Notes under the pieces: generated by a model
What the model was told of the DNA's origin: nothing
What the model saw: the letters and a program-made list of their open reading frames with translations, nothing else
The model's database searches: none
Position numbers and translations under genes: made by a program
Assembly: GCA_005881495.1 (NCBI GenBank)
Contig: VBHI01000223.1
Span: forward strand, 1 to 32,587
DNA: 32,587 nucleotides
Direction: 5' to 3'
Origin: Chloroflexota bacterium
Lineage (GTDB): Bacteria; Chloroflexota; Ktedonobacteria; Ktedonobacterales; Ktedonobacteraceae
In this document: positions 23,039 to 30,845 of the stretch, piece by piece
How positions within the stretch are numbered: position 1 is the stretch's first letter
How the letters are laid out: every line of letters begins with the position of its first letter

Positions 23039-23485
23039 ATGTGGCCTCATGATAAATACTTTCAAGAGTTAGATGAACACGATGCGCCAACCGAACCGCT
23101 AAACACTATTCATCCACCATCGAACCCTGCAGGCATTCCCGCTGGCGCACCCATCTATCCTGTCTTGCCGCCCTTACCAACGTCAGCTAGAAATAAAAAA
23201 AAGCCCAGCTCAATACCAACGATTGTAGAGATATTCTTTGTTGCCGTACAACTCCTGCTACTGGTTCGCTTCGCGCTAAAACTCATAGGGCTACAGGGCA
23301 ATGTACCTTGGGTATCTCTTGTCTACGCTGTCAGTAATATCTTTGTCTTGCCATTCCGCCTCATCTTGCACAATTTACCCCTACCCATTCCTACATCAAT
23401 AGAACTCTATACCCTGCTAGCAATTCTTTTCTACGGATTGCTTTCTCGTATCCTCGTACGTATCTTGAAAGCCATCTTGCACTAA
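23039..23485 (+). CDS. YggT family membrane protein
   Basis: A 148-residue protein. A polar, Pro-rich N-terminal ~60 residues precedes two or three hydrophobic helices typical of the YggT family (IVEIFFVAVQLLLLVRFALKLIG, then VYAVSNIFVLPFRLI and LYTLLAILFYGLLSRILV). The PFR motif after the second segment is characteristic. YggT proteins are small membrane proteins linked to osmotic tolerance and to division-associated clusters, with no known enzymatic activity. The AGGAGG lies 12 nt upstream of the ATG and abuts the dispersed hairpin. The long N-terminal extension is unusual for the family. Confidence 0.8.
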   Translation: MWPHDKYFQELDEHDAPTEPLNTIHPPSNPAGIPAGAPIYPVLPPLPTSARNKKKPSSIPTIVEIFFVAVQLLLLVRFALKLIGLQGNVPWVSLVYAVSNIFVLPFRLILHNLPLPIPTSIELYTLLAILFYGLLSRILVRILKAILH

Positions 23486-23524
23486 TTGTGAGAACTTGTG
23501 CAGAAAAATCTCAACCCTTTTCGA

Positions 23525-24055
23525 TTAATCTTTACCAAACTCATCCAACACATCCAGGGTATTGATAAAATCGCGGTAGGCATCCAGGTTATCTTGATCG
23601 ATCTCTATTTTGTCTCTCCTCTGCTCAGCCTTCGATAATGCCTGCCCTTCATCCGTCTCAAGCGCCACACCTGCGCGCTCTAATACACTCTCATCAACAA
23701 AAATTGGTGTCCTGACTCGCACAGCAAGGGCAATAGCATCGCTAGGACGTGAGTCAATTTCAACATGTCTACCCGCGACATCTAGCACGATTCGCGCATA
23801 AAAAATGTCTTCGATCAGGTCCGAAATGACAATACTCTCAATATTTGCCCCAAGCTCGCTGATGACATTCTTTAGCAGGTCATGCGTCAGCGGTCGAGGC
23901 GATGACGTTCCCTGCAGTTCAACAGCGATAGCGTATGCCTCCGCATGTGCAATCCAGATGAACAGGTAGCGTTCCTGCTTAGTAGCTTTCAAGATGACCA
24001 CACGTTGTTGCGTGGCCAGGTTTATTCGCACACTTTCAACTGTCATCTCAACCAT
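23525..24055 (-). CDS. Bifunctional nuclease (BFN/DUF151) family protein
   Basis: A 176-residue cytosolic protein whose first ~135 residues match the BFN/DUF151 domain: YLFIWIAHAEAYAIAVELQG, RPLTHDLLKNVISELGA and HVEIDSRPSDAIALAVRVRTPIFV are the conserved blocks. The C-terminal ~40 residues are a charged helix, possibly a UVR-like tail remnant. Family members have been reported to have DNase/RNase activity and occur in many bacteria; the physiological role is unclear. The ATG has AAGGGAG about 9 nt upstream. It is divergent from lexA across about 400 nt, and convergent with yggT, whose stop lies 39 nt away. Confidence 0.85.
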   Translation of the reverse strand: MVEMTVESVRINLATQQRVVILKATKQERYLFIWIAHAEAYAIAVELQGTSSPRPLTHDLLKNVISELGANIESIVISDLIEDIFYARIVLDVAGRHVEIDSRPSDAIALAVRVRTPIFVDESVLERAGVALETDEGQALSKAEQRRDKIEIDQDNLDAYRDFINTLDVLDEFGKD

Positions 24056-24333
24056 ATATTTGAACTCCCTTTTCTATGGCTGGGGCCCGTCGAATCTCTG
24101 ACGTTTCTTCTGACGTTTCTATTGTACACCTTTTCCTAATCAATTGGACGATGTCTCCATTGTACACTTATCCGAAGCCAGGCGCAAATGAAGAAGATTG
24201 TCCCATATCCTCTTTGCGGTCTACTACGACACGAGTAGGTATCTTTCTCTTTCACTCTTCTTTTGAAAGTATAGCAAAATGTTCCCATTATTCCAAGTCC
24301 CCACACCCAAATATGACATAGGAAAAAATATTC

Positions 24334-24383
24334 TGAAAATACGTTCGATAAAGCTTGAATTGCATCAAAACTTATGATATCAT
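24334..24383 (+). promoter_or_regulatory. lexA promoter with probable SOS box
   Basis: TGAAAATACGTTCG (24334-24347) matches the Gram-positive-type LexA operator CGAAC-N4-GTTCG in 12 of 14 positions of the CGAACATACGTTCG form. Eight bases downstream are a -35 TTGAAT (24355-24360) and, after exactly 17 nt, a -10 TATCAT (24378-24383). Placement next to the lexA promoter fits autoregulation. The leader to the ATG at 24463 is about 70 nt. Confidence 0.65.
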
Positions 24384-24462
24384 TGATTTGAATGGCCGTT
24401 CTATTTTTTGTAGTCTGGCTACAGCAAAACAGGCCGAAACAGAAAGGCGGGAACAAGGCGCT

Positions 24463-25095
24463 ATGTCACCAGATCAAACAACCGACATTCAGCAACGAAT
24501 GTACAACTTTATTGTAAATTATATGAAAACAGAAAAGATGCCGCCAACCAATCGCGAGATCGGTCGAGAACTAAAAATTGCCAGCACTGGACACGTCGAC
24601 TACCATCTCACCATGCTGGAGAAAAAGGGGTTGATCACTCGTCAACCCAAGAAAAGCCGTGGCATCAAGCTTACCAAAACCGTTACAGGTATTCCCGTTA
24701 TGGGTTCAATCGCTGCTGGTCAACCTCTCGAAATCTCCACTGATCCTGAGGAATTGCTCGACGCAGGGCGCGAGTTGGAGCGTGACAATACCTACGCCTT
24801 AATCGTAAGAGGTCGCTCTATGATCGAGGATCACATTTGTGACGGGGATTATGTCGTCATCAAACCTCAAGAGACTTGTGATAATGGCGATATTGTCGTA
24901 GCTGTTCATTTACAAGAAGGCGAGAAAGGGAGCGCTACCCTCAAACGCTTCTTCCAGGAGAAAGAGCACGACCAGGTACGTCTGCAACCAGCCAACTCTG
25001 AATTAGAACCCATCCTCATCTCAAAAAGTGAATGGGATGAAGAATGGAAGGTACAAGGGAAAGTCGTAGCCATTTTCCGCCGCCATGCTGCGTAA
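24463..25095 (+). CDS. lexA: LexA repressor
   Basis: A 210-residue SOS repressor. Residues ~5-70 are the LexA winged helix DNA-binding domain (PPTNREIGRELKIASTGHVDYHL). The autocleavage bond is Ala85-Gly86 in GSIAAGQPL. The S24-type serine/lysine pair is Ser119 (RGRSMIEDHI) and Lys161 (ATLKRFF). RecA filaments stimulate self-cleavage, derepressing DNA-repair genes. I chose the ATG at 24463 because AAGG lies 6 nt upstream and family alignment starts there; the upstream extension in this frame is unrelated. An SOS box sits upstream. A 9-bp inverted repeat (25135-25143 with 25167-25175) follows the gene but has no T-run. Confidence 0.93.
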   Translation: MSPDQTTDIQQRMYNFIVNYMKTEKMPPTNREIGRELKIASTGHVDYHLTMLEKKGLITRQPKKSRGIKLTKTVTGIPVMGSIAAGQPLEISTDPEELLDAGRELERDNTYALIVRGRSMIEDHICDGDYVVIKPQETCDNGDIVVAVHLQEGEKGSATLKRFFQEKEHDQVRLQPANSELEPILISKSEWDEEWKVQGKVVAIFRRHAA

Positions 25096-25605
25096 TAGTA
25101 TCTCTCTCTGTGTAGGCCAACCAGGCACCTCTTGAGGGTAAGTGTACCGCAAAAACGTCATAGAATACTTACCCTTGGGGGATACTTGCCTGTTTCCATG
25201 CTTTACCCCCCAAAAAGTACCATATTTGGTCAATCCTAATGTTGTTTGTATTTTCTCTATCCAATGGGCGGGTTGTCCGTCTCCCCGGCACAGCTCTAGT
25301 TGTTTATTTATTCCACGTTTTTCACAGTATTTTTACTCTGAATCATCACAAACCCTCTATTTTCCTTGTACTATCAAGCCAATTGTGGTATATTCTTAAC
25401 ATCGGGTCTTTCATTATAGCAGTGCCAAAACTGTATGTAACGTATCAGTTGGGGTTTCGAACATAGCCCCATAAGTATCTCCACTAAATACGGCAAGAGA
25501 ATGAGGTCTGCATGTAGATCACTGTGCAAACAGTGATAAGGAAAGTACTCGTTAGGTATCTTCCTGGCTAAAGATAGTCGGGGTTTCCAGAATGGAGTTA
25601 TTTTG
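25096..25605. other. Intergenic leader region with hairpins before the disordered membrane protein gene
   Basis: About 510 nt with no convincing gene. It contains an inverted repeat at 25135-25175 (AGGGTAAGT/ACTTACCCT) and a perfect 8-bp hairpin with a GCAA tetraloop (ATCACTGT 25518-25525, ACAGTGAT 25530-25537). A direct repeat of the form AGT(T/C)GGGGTTTC occurs at about 25447 and 25576. The GNRA-type tetraloop hairpin ~70 nt before the start codon could belong to a structured 5' UTR; I do not recognise a riboswitch class. Confidence 0.4.
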
Positions 25606-26766
25606 ATGAGAACTGCCGCTGTGGCCTTGGTCTTGATCGTTGGCGCTGCAGTTGTCCTCTGGTATGGTAACACGCTTAATTCATGGGTCCTTGGTGGATT
25701 GATAGGTGGGTTGGCGGCTTTGCTCCTGAGCATTCCGATTTCCCTGGTCTTATTCTCCTACTTTTCTCGTCGTCCTGATGAGCAACTTCAGGCTGGAGTA
25801 CAGCAAGAAATTTCCTTAGCCCAAATCCATGAATATGTTGAGGTCCCCGGGGACTTCTACGAAACAGAGGTTGAACTGCTTCCGCCAGCAAAATACGAAC
25901 AGGGCGACTTCAGAACATCTACGGGACGACAATTTGTTCCGCCTTATCCCATGTTGCCCGCGGCTAGATATAGTCAGCAAGCGGCAGAGGAGAATCAACT
26001 CTCTCGCCAGCGTACAACAGAGTACCCGCTACAACCGCTACGACCACCTCAGTCTGCCCCTCTCGCTCCTATGAATCGCGGCAGCACAAACGTGGTTCCT
26101 CCGCGTCGAACGAACCCTGACAGGCAGATGCATCATCCAGGTTTCCCCGGGTATCGACCAACCTCCCCTCGTGGCCTTGGCCCGCATCAGACCGCCGCTT
26201 TACGCGCAGCGCGCCAGGAAGCGGCCCAGCAGTACGATGGCCTTGAAGTCTATCCAACGAACACCTCAAAAAGGGTTCCTGTAGTTCGCCCTGTGCAAAA
26301 CCTGGTTCCACAACAGTATCAGCCGCGAGTAAAACGTCCTGCACAAAGACTGCAGCCCCAGGCCCCGAATCAATATCGCCCAAAGCGTACCGTTGATGGC
26401 ACTTCAGTTCCGTCTGCCCCTAATCGTGCACTGCCCGCTCCTGGTGAAAGTAATCTGCGCCAGTCCACACAGGATTCGTATTATCGGCGTGAGCAACAAA
26501 CCGATCAGCTTGGCAGGCGCAATCCACAAACTGGTCAATTTCGACAGCCGACGGGACCGGTGACGCGCAATCCCCAGGTTGATGCCCAGCCACGCAATCC
26601 CGACATCATGACCGGCAGCCTCCAGAGGCCCCTGGTACGCCGCGCACCGTATATGTACGACGATGATCCTTTGCGCCATGAACTGGCCCAACAAATCGAC
26701 GTCCCCTACCTACAACGCCGCGCTTCGCGTTTCGTAGACGAAGACGAAGAAGACCAGGAATACTAA
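25606..26766 (+). CDS. Hypothetical membrane protein with long Pro/Gln/Arg-rich disordered tail
   Basis: A 386-residue protein. Two hydrophobic helices come first (about residues 3-20 and 28-50), then ~330 residues of low-complexity sequence rich in Pro, Gln, Arg, Asn and Tyr with no predicted fold. It ends in an acidic run (VDEDEEDQEY). The hairpin topology of the two helices would put the tail in the cytoplasm or outside, and this cannot be decided by eye. Such tails often bind cell-wall or nucleic-acid partners. The ATG at 25606 follows GGAG 8 nt upstream; an in-frame TTG directly before it is less likely. A perfect 62-bp palindrome lies 14 nt after the stop. Family not recognised. Confidence 0.7.
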   Translation: MRTAAVALVLIVGAAVVLWYGNTLNSWVLGGLIGGLAALLLSIPISLVLFSYFSRRPDEQLQAGVQQEISLAQIHEYVEVPGDFYETEVELLPPAKYEQGDFRTSTGRQFVPPYPMLPAARYSQQAAEENQLSRQRTTEYPLQPLRPPQSAPLAPMNRGSTNVVPPRRTNPDRQMHHPGFPGYRPTSPRGLGPHQTAALRAARQEAAQQYDGLEVYPTNTSKRVPVVRPVQNLVPQQYQPRVKRPAQRLQPQAPNQYRPKRTVDGTSVPSAPNRALPAPGESNLRQSTQDSYYRREQQTDQLGRRNPQTGQFRQPTGPVTRNPQVDAQPRNPDIMTGSLQRPLVRRAPYMYDDDPLRHELAQQIDVPYLQRRASRFVDEDEEDQEY

Positions 26767-26780
26767 TTCCTACGTCTAAG

Positions 26781-26842
26781 TATACCAAGCCGAAGTGGCA
26801 ACAAAGCGCTCGAGCGCTTTGTTGCCACTTCGGCTTGGTATA
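26781..26842. repeat. Perfect 62-bp palindrome
   Basis: The left arm 26781-26811 is the exact reverse complement of 26812-26842, centred on CTCGAG with no loop. It begins 14 nt after the stop of the disordered membrane protein gene. No T-run follows on either side, so it is not a typical rho-independent terminator. Perfect palindromes of this length are usually unstable in bacteria, so its retention suggests either recent formation or active maintenance, for example as a mobile miniature element. Confidence 0.95.
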
Positions 26843-26890
26843 GTAACTCTCTGCATTTGTACTATGGGCTAGCCTCCTCTCGTTAAATAT

Positions 26891-26905
26891 GTTAGTATGA
26901 CTAAC
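26891..26905. promoter_or_regulatory. Operator-like dyad upstream of the DedA gene
   Basis: GTTAGT-ATG-ACTAAC is a perfect 6-bp inverted repeat 35 nt before the DedA start, in an AT-rich segment. Its size and symmetry suit a small dimeric regulator such as a TetR- or MarR-family protein, but no regulator gene is adjacent, so the reading is tentative. Confidence 0.35.
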
Positions 26906-26939
26906 AAATGTCCAGGAATTGCTAAGGAGGCCAATTTCA

Positions 26940-27740
26940 TTGTTAACCAATCTAACGCACACACTAACAGTATGGATTTACAATCTTTATGCATTTACCG
27001 GTCTGGCCGGAATCATTCTGGCTATGGCCATCGAAAGTTGTTGCATACCTCTGCCTAGTGAAATAGTCATGCCCGTTGCGGGCTTCATCATTGGTAGTTA
27101 CTATACTTCAAACCCTTTACACCTACCGGGCACAAATCCATCATTTCCTTTATGGCTGAACCTGGTCCTTGTGGCACTGGCCGGAGCTACTGGCTGCCTC
27201 ATCGGCTCCATCGCTGCCTACTACATCGGCTATAAAGGTGGGCGCCCACTCATGCTCAAGTATGGACGCTACGTCCTCATCTCCCAGCATGACGCCGACA
27301 GGGCGGATCAATTCTTCCAGCGCTGGGGTAGTGCCACCGCGTTCTTCTCGCGCCTTTTACCCGTCATTCGTACCTACATCTCCCTTCCGGCTGGTATTGC
27401 TGAAATGCCATTTGTAAAATTCTGCGTTTTCACCTTCCTGGGTTCGTTTCCCTGGTGTCTCCTTTTGGCCTATCTAGGTGCTGTCTTAGGGACAGATCTC
27501 GTGAAACTGGCTCCCTACTTCCGCAGCTTTGATATAATCATTCTCCTTATCCTTGCCGTACTGGTTGGCCTCTATATCTGGCGACACATTCGCAACGACC
27601 GCATTGCGCGCGCCGCTCATGCAGCTCAGCCTGTCAACATGCAATCAGCCTCTCAACCTCAGCAACAGGGATGGAACCAGCCACCGCAGCCCTTGCCGTC
27701 TCAAACGGGTGATAATGACCGTACCGTTCGACGTTCATAG
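26940..27740 (+). CDS. DedA family membrane protein
   Basis: A 266-residue DedA/SNARE-associated protein with about five hydrophobic segments. Family hallmarks are visible: ESCCIPLPSEIVMPVAGF (the acidic residue and Pro-Glu in the first reentrant loop) and FFSRLLPVIRTYISLPAGIAEMP (the conserved Arg-Pro/Arg block). DedA proteins move lipids such as undecaprenyl phosphate or phosphatidylethanolamine between leaflets and affect proton-motive force and antibiotic tolerance. The start is TTG at 26940 with AAGGAGG 9 nt upstream; the longer frame from 26919 includes the Shine-Dalgarno itself. The C-terminal ~40 residues are polar and Gln/Pro-rich. It may be co-transcribed with the next gene. Confidence 0.88.
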   Translation: MLTNLTHTLTVWIYNLYAFTGLAGIILAMAIESCCIPLPSEIVMPVAGFIIGSYYTSNPLHLPGTNPSFPLWLNLVLVALAGATGCLIGSIAAYYIGYKGGRPLMLKYGRYVLISQHDADRADQFFQRWGSATAFFSRLLPVIRTYISLPAGIAEMPFVKFCVFTFLGSFPWCLLLAYLGAVLGTDLVKLAPYFRSFDIIILLILAVLVGLYIWRHIRNDRIARAAHAAQPVNMQSASQPQQQGWNQPPQPLPSQTGDNDRTVRRS

Positions 27741-27811
27741 TGTATAATGAAAATAAAACGATCCTAAAATTCCCCTTCTTAAGTTTAGAGGTGGTAGGGA
27801 GAGAAGACTCT

Positions 27812-29050
27812 ATGCAGCCACTAATCCATGAAGGACCAATCCATGGAGAAAGACTCCACTATCTCGACGGGCTTCGCGTTTTGGCCGTGTTGGGGGTATT
27901 CTATGCCCATGCCGCAAATATTTTCGATTTGTTCTACTGGCATATCAACGGTGTAGAACAGAATGGTAACTTGATTGTCCTGGTCGTCTTCGGTACGGAG
28001 TGGGGAATGTCTCTTTTCTTTGTCCTGGCAGGAGCAGGCGCCTGGTTTGCACTCCAATCCAGAACGAGCGGTCAGTTCATAAGCGAGCGCTTCAAACGGC
28101 TGATCATTCCTTGTATTGCCGGCACCATCCTGCTTTCTCCCTTTGAGGCCTATCTTATAGCGCTCAGTCACTCGCTCTTCAAGGGTAACTTGTTACAGTT
28201 TTATCCCTATTTTTTCACGAACATCCAAATTAGCTGGAATCCACAATGGATCGGTACCGTTAGTTTCCATCTCTGGTTTCTGGCCTTCCTCTTTTTTATC
28301 TCTATCTTGGCACTCCCTGTGTTGCTTTATTTGAAGCGAAAACGAGGTCTGAGCTTCATTACGAAGCTAGCTGCAATTTGTGATAGACCTGCAGGCTTCT
28401 TCGTGTTTGCCTTACCTATCGCGCTCATCCAGATCGCTTTACGTGCGTCATTCCCTGGTTATCAGAACTGGGGAGATTTCTTTGTCTGGCTTTTTATCTT
28501 TATATACGGATTCATTCTCTATGCCGACCCCCGCTTCCAGTCAGCTATTCAAAAGCAGTGGATGCTTATGTTATTCATAGGAGTCACCAGCCTCTTGGTT
28601 ATGCTGGGCGCGTATATTTCCGGTGTATTAAGCAGTTGGGATACTATCTCCAACTTCTCCGTAGGATATGTCCTCTATCAGTTGTTGCGCAGCATCTTTA
28701 CCTGGTCCTGGATGGTCTTTGCTCTGTATTTTGGCATGCGCTTCTTGAATTTCAGTAACAGAATAATCGATTATTGCAATGAAGCCGTCTTACCATTCTA
28801 TATCCTACACTATCCCGTCATTGTTGTCATCGCATTTTTCACCTTCTCATGGGATATCAATATGGGCGTAAAATTTCTCATCGTGACCACGGCCGCTCTG
28901 ATTACAACGCTCGTTTTGTATGATCTATTCATCCGGCGCATCAATGTATCGCGCTGGCTTTTCGGAATGAAACCTCTTCATGCGCCACAGCCAGAGCAAG
29001 TGCAGGAGCCTCCACTCAACTCCACACCATCACCTCCTCTTCGTCTCTAA
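27812..29050 (+). CDS. Acyltransferase 3 family membrane protein
   Basis: A 412-residue protein with about ten hydrophobic helices of the acyltransferase-3/OPgC type. The N-terminal block RLHYLDGLRVLAVLGVFYAH contains the family's Asp-Gly-Arg and the catalytic-type His, and VLPFYILHYPVIVVIAF with a conserved His-Tyr-Pro lies near the C-terminus. Such proteins acetylate or acylate cell-surface glycans (O-antigen, peptidoglycan, glucans) using acyl-CoA across the membrane. I chose the ATG at 27812, preceded by AGGGAGAG; a GTG at 27740 is possible but would add an unrelated 24 residues. The TATAAT at 27743-27748 is a -10 candidate without a good -35. The C-terminal ~30 residues are Pro-rich. Confidence 0.82.
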   Translation: MQPLIHEGPIHGERLHYLDGLRVLAVLGVFYAHAANIFDLFYWHINGVEQNGNLIVLVVFGTEWGMSLFFVLAGAGAWFALQSRTSGQFISERFKRLIIPCIAGTILLSPFEAYLIALSHSLFKGNLLQFYPYFFTNIQISWNPQWIGTVSFHLWFLAFLFFISILALPVLLYLKRKRGLSFITKLAAICDRPAGFFVFALPIALIQIALRASFPGYQNWGDFFVWLFIFIYGFILYADPRFQSAIQKQWMLMLFIGVTSLLVMLGAYISGVLSSWDTISNFSVGYVLYQLLRSIFTWSWMVFALYFGMRFLNFSNRIIDYCNEAVLPFYILHYPVIVVIAFFTFSWDINMGVKFLIVTTAALITTLVLYDLFIRRINVSRWLFGMKPLHAPQPEQVQEPPLNSTPSPPLRL

Positions 29051-29225
29051 ATCCCTTCCTTGACAACCATAGCCTCATGCTGACATATATAAGATTGCTT
29101 GTTTGCCACTACAGCACAAAATAATCATTAAACGCCTTGAAGATGGGAGCGGCGCATTCCCATCGCCTTCAGGCATGGGTTAGCCGCTCTTGAAATCTAT
29201 GGTATACCATGCTACAATAAATAGC

Positions 29226-29621
29226 ATGAGAGAACAACATACCAAGCATGTCACCTATAAGATAGCGTATCATTTCGTCTGGTGTCCTAAGTACAGGAAG
29301 AGTATCCTGGTAGGAAAGGTTGCTAGTTTTGTGGAGGCTGAGTTGAGGCGGTTATGCGATGCGAATCAATGGGAGATTGGAGCCTTAAGCGTACAGGAAG
29401 ATCACATCCACATCTTTCTCTCGGCACTTCCATCAGTTGCTCCGTCTCTCATTGCCAATACCCTCAAAGGGATTACTGCTCGGCAGGTATTTAAGCAGTA
29501 TCCAGAGGTGAAGAAGCAAGTATGGGGAGGCTCCTTCTGGTCTCGTTCCTATTACGTGGGAACGGTCGGAGACACGACCGAAGAAACCGTAAGCGCGTAC
29601 ATCGAACTGGGGCAAGGCTAA
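29226..29621 (+). CDS. tnpA: IS200/IS605 transposase TnpA (Y1 HUH)
   Basis: A 131-residue HUH-type single-strand transposase, full length. The HUH motif is EDHIHIFLS (His60, His62), and the catalytic tyrosine is probably Tyr125 in the C-terminal helix TVSAYIELGQG. It cuts and rejoins the single-stranded ends marked by the subterminal hairpins. I used the ATG at 29226, which fits the family length; an in-frame upstream ATG at 29190 falls within the left end. The stop overlaps the tnpB start by one base (TAATG). All catalytic residues are present, so it could be active. Confidence 0.93.
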   Translation: MREQHTKHVTYKIAYHFVWCPKYRKSILVGKVASFVEAELRRLCDANQWEIGALSVQEDHIHIFLSALPSVAPSLIANTLKGITARQVFKQYPEVKKQVWGGSFWSRSYYVGTVGDTTEETVSAYIELGQG

Positions 29622-30799
29622 TGCGTAAGACGTTTAAATATCGCTTGTATCCAAACAAGACGACCGAGAAGAACCTGTACTTCGTGCTCAACCGATGCAG
29701 GGAACTCTATAATGCTGCACTCTCGGAACGCAAAGACGCTTACCGCATGGCTGGCAAGTCTATCACCTATTTTGACCAGCAGAATGATTTGCCTGAGATC
29801 AAGCATGAGATACGTCCGGAGTATGAGGACATCGCAGCGCATGTCTTACAAAACGTGCTAAACCGCTTGCACAAAGCCTTTCAAAACTTCTTCCGACGCT
29901 GTAAGAATGGAGAGAACCCTGGCTATCCCAGATTTCAGGAGAGTTCGCGTTACAACAGCTTCACCTATCCAGACGGAGCCGGTTGGAAGTTCGATGGAAC
30001 ACACTTGCACCTCTCTAAGATTGGCTCGATCAGAGTCAAACTGCATCGCAAGCTCGAAGGCACGATCAAGACAGTTACTCTCAAACGAGAAGTAGACCAC
30101 TGGTACGTCTCATTCTCTTGCGAGGTAGAAGAGCCTGAGAAGCTGCCTGTATCCTATGAGGACGTAGGCATTGACCTGGGCGTCTCTCACCTGGCTACCC
30201 TCTCCACCGGTGAGATGATCGAGCATCCCAGGTACTACCGTAAGGCCAAGAAGGTTCTTGAGCAAAGACAGCAATCCCTCTCCCGCAAGAAGCGTGGCTC
30301 GCATCGTAGGGACAAAGCACGTAAGCTGGTAGGCAAGGCACACCGTAAAGTAGCCAATCAACGCCGTGACTTCCTGCATAAAGAGACGAGGTCGCTCGTC
30401 AATCGTTTTCAGGTGATCGTCTTTGAGGATATCCAGATAGGGAACCTGACGAAACACGCCAAACCCAAACAAGACGAGAAAACAGGGCAATACCTCCCGA
30501 ATGGGGCAAGTGCAAAAAGTGGCTTAACGAAAAGTATCTTAGACGCAGGCTGGGGAGCCTTTAGGCAACTATGCAGTGTCAAGGCAGCATGGGCCGGTCG
30601 CAGCATTGTAAAGGTCAACCCTCGCTATACGTCTCAAATCTGCGCACAGTGTGGCACGGTGCGCAAGAAGACGCTCGCGGAACGCTGGCACTCGTGCGAC
30701 TGTGGAGCAGAATTGGATAGAGACGTAAACGCGGCTATCAATATCCTATGGTTGGGAATCAGCCAACTCGGAAAACGAGTAGAAGCCTCCTGCCTTTAG
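29621..30799 (+). CDS. tnpB: RNA-guided nuclease TnpB
   Basis: A 392-residue TnpB. RuvC catalytic residues are all present: Asp185 (VGIDLGVSHLA), Glu269 (VFEDIQIGNL) and Asp368 (DRDVNAAIN). The zinc ribbon Cys341/Cys344/Cys359/Cys361 (CAQCG, CDCG) is intact. TnpB uses an omega-RNA from the element's right end to cut target DNA next to a TAM and so helps keep the element. The ATG overlaps the tnpA stop (TAATG). The stop codon lies in the loop of the right-end hairpin, so the omega-RNA scaffold must overlap the 3' coding region, as in other active systems. The guide would be the sequence just beyond about 30814. Confidence 0.93.
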   Translation: MRKTFKYRLYPNKTTEKNLYFVLNRCRELYNAALSERKDAYRMAGKSITYFDQQNDLPEIKHEIRPEYEDIAAHVLQNVLNRLHKAFQNFFRRCKNGENPGYPRFQESSRYNSFTYPDGAGWKFDGTHLHLSKIGSIRVKLHRKLEGTIKTVTLKREVDHWYVSFSCEVEEPEKLPVSYEDVGIDLGVSHLATLSTGEMIEHPRYYRKAKKVLEQRQQSLSRKKRGSHRRDKARKLVGKAHRKVANQRRDFLHKETRSLVNRFQVIVFEDIQIGNLTKHAKPKQDEKTGQYLPNGASAKSGLTKSILDAGWGAFRQLCSVKAAWAGRSIVKVNPRYTSQICAQCGTVRKKTLAERWHSCDCGAELDRDVNAAINILWLGISQLGKRVEASCL

Positions 30800-30845
30800 G
30801 CGGAGGTAGTTCACAGAGTAGTAATCTGAGTAGGAGGAGCATTCT

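Larger units (their letters stand above)
29125..30814 (+). mobile_element. IS200/IS605-family insertion element with tnpA and tnpB
   Basis: The element has a left-end hairpin (about 29134-29174; GATGGGA 29142-29148 with TCCCATC 29158-29164), tnpA, tnpB overlapping it by one base, and a right-end hairpin (CCTCC-T-GCC, TTTA loop, GGC-GGAGG, 30786-30806) followed by TAGTTCAC. There are no terminal inverted repeats and no target duplication, as expected for single-strand HUH transposition. Exact cleavage sites are inferred, so the boundaries may shift by ~10-20 nt. It sits between the acyltransferase and hydrolase genes without breaking either. Confidence 0.85.

Noticed and set aside
24076..24321. 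Plus-strand 81-codon frame upstream of lexA
   Set aside because: It lies in the divergent bfn-lexA promoter region, lacks a ribosome-binding site and has no protein-like pattern.
24355..24462. Longer lexA start at 24355
   Set aside because: It would overlap the -35 element, adds residues unrelated to LexA, and the ATG at 24463 has a proper ribosome-binding site and fits the family.
25445..25475. GGGGTTTCGAAC...CCCC stretch resembling a tRNA T-arm
   Set aside because: No acceptor, D-arm or anticodon arm can be folded around it, so no tRNA gene.
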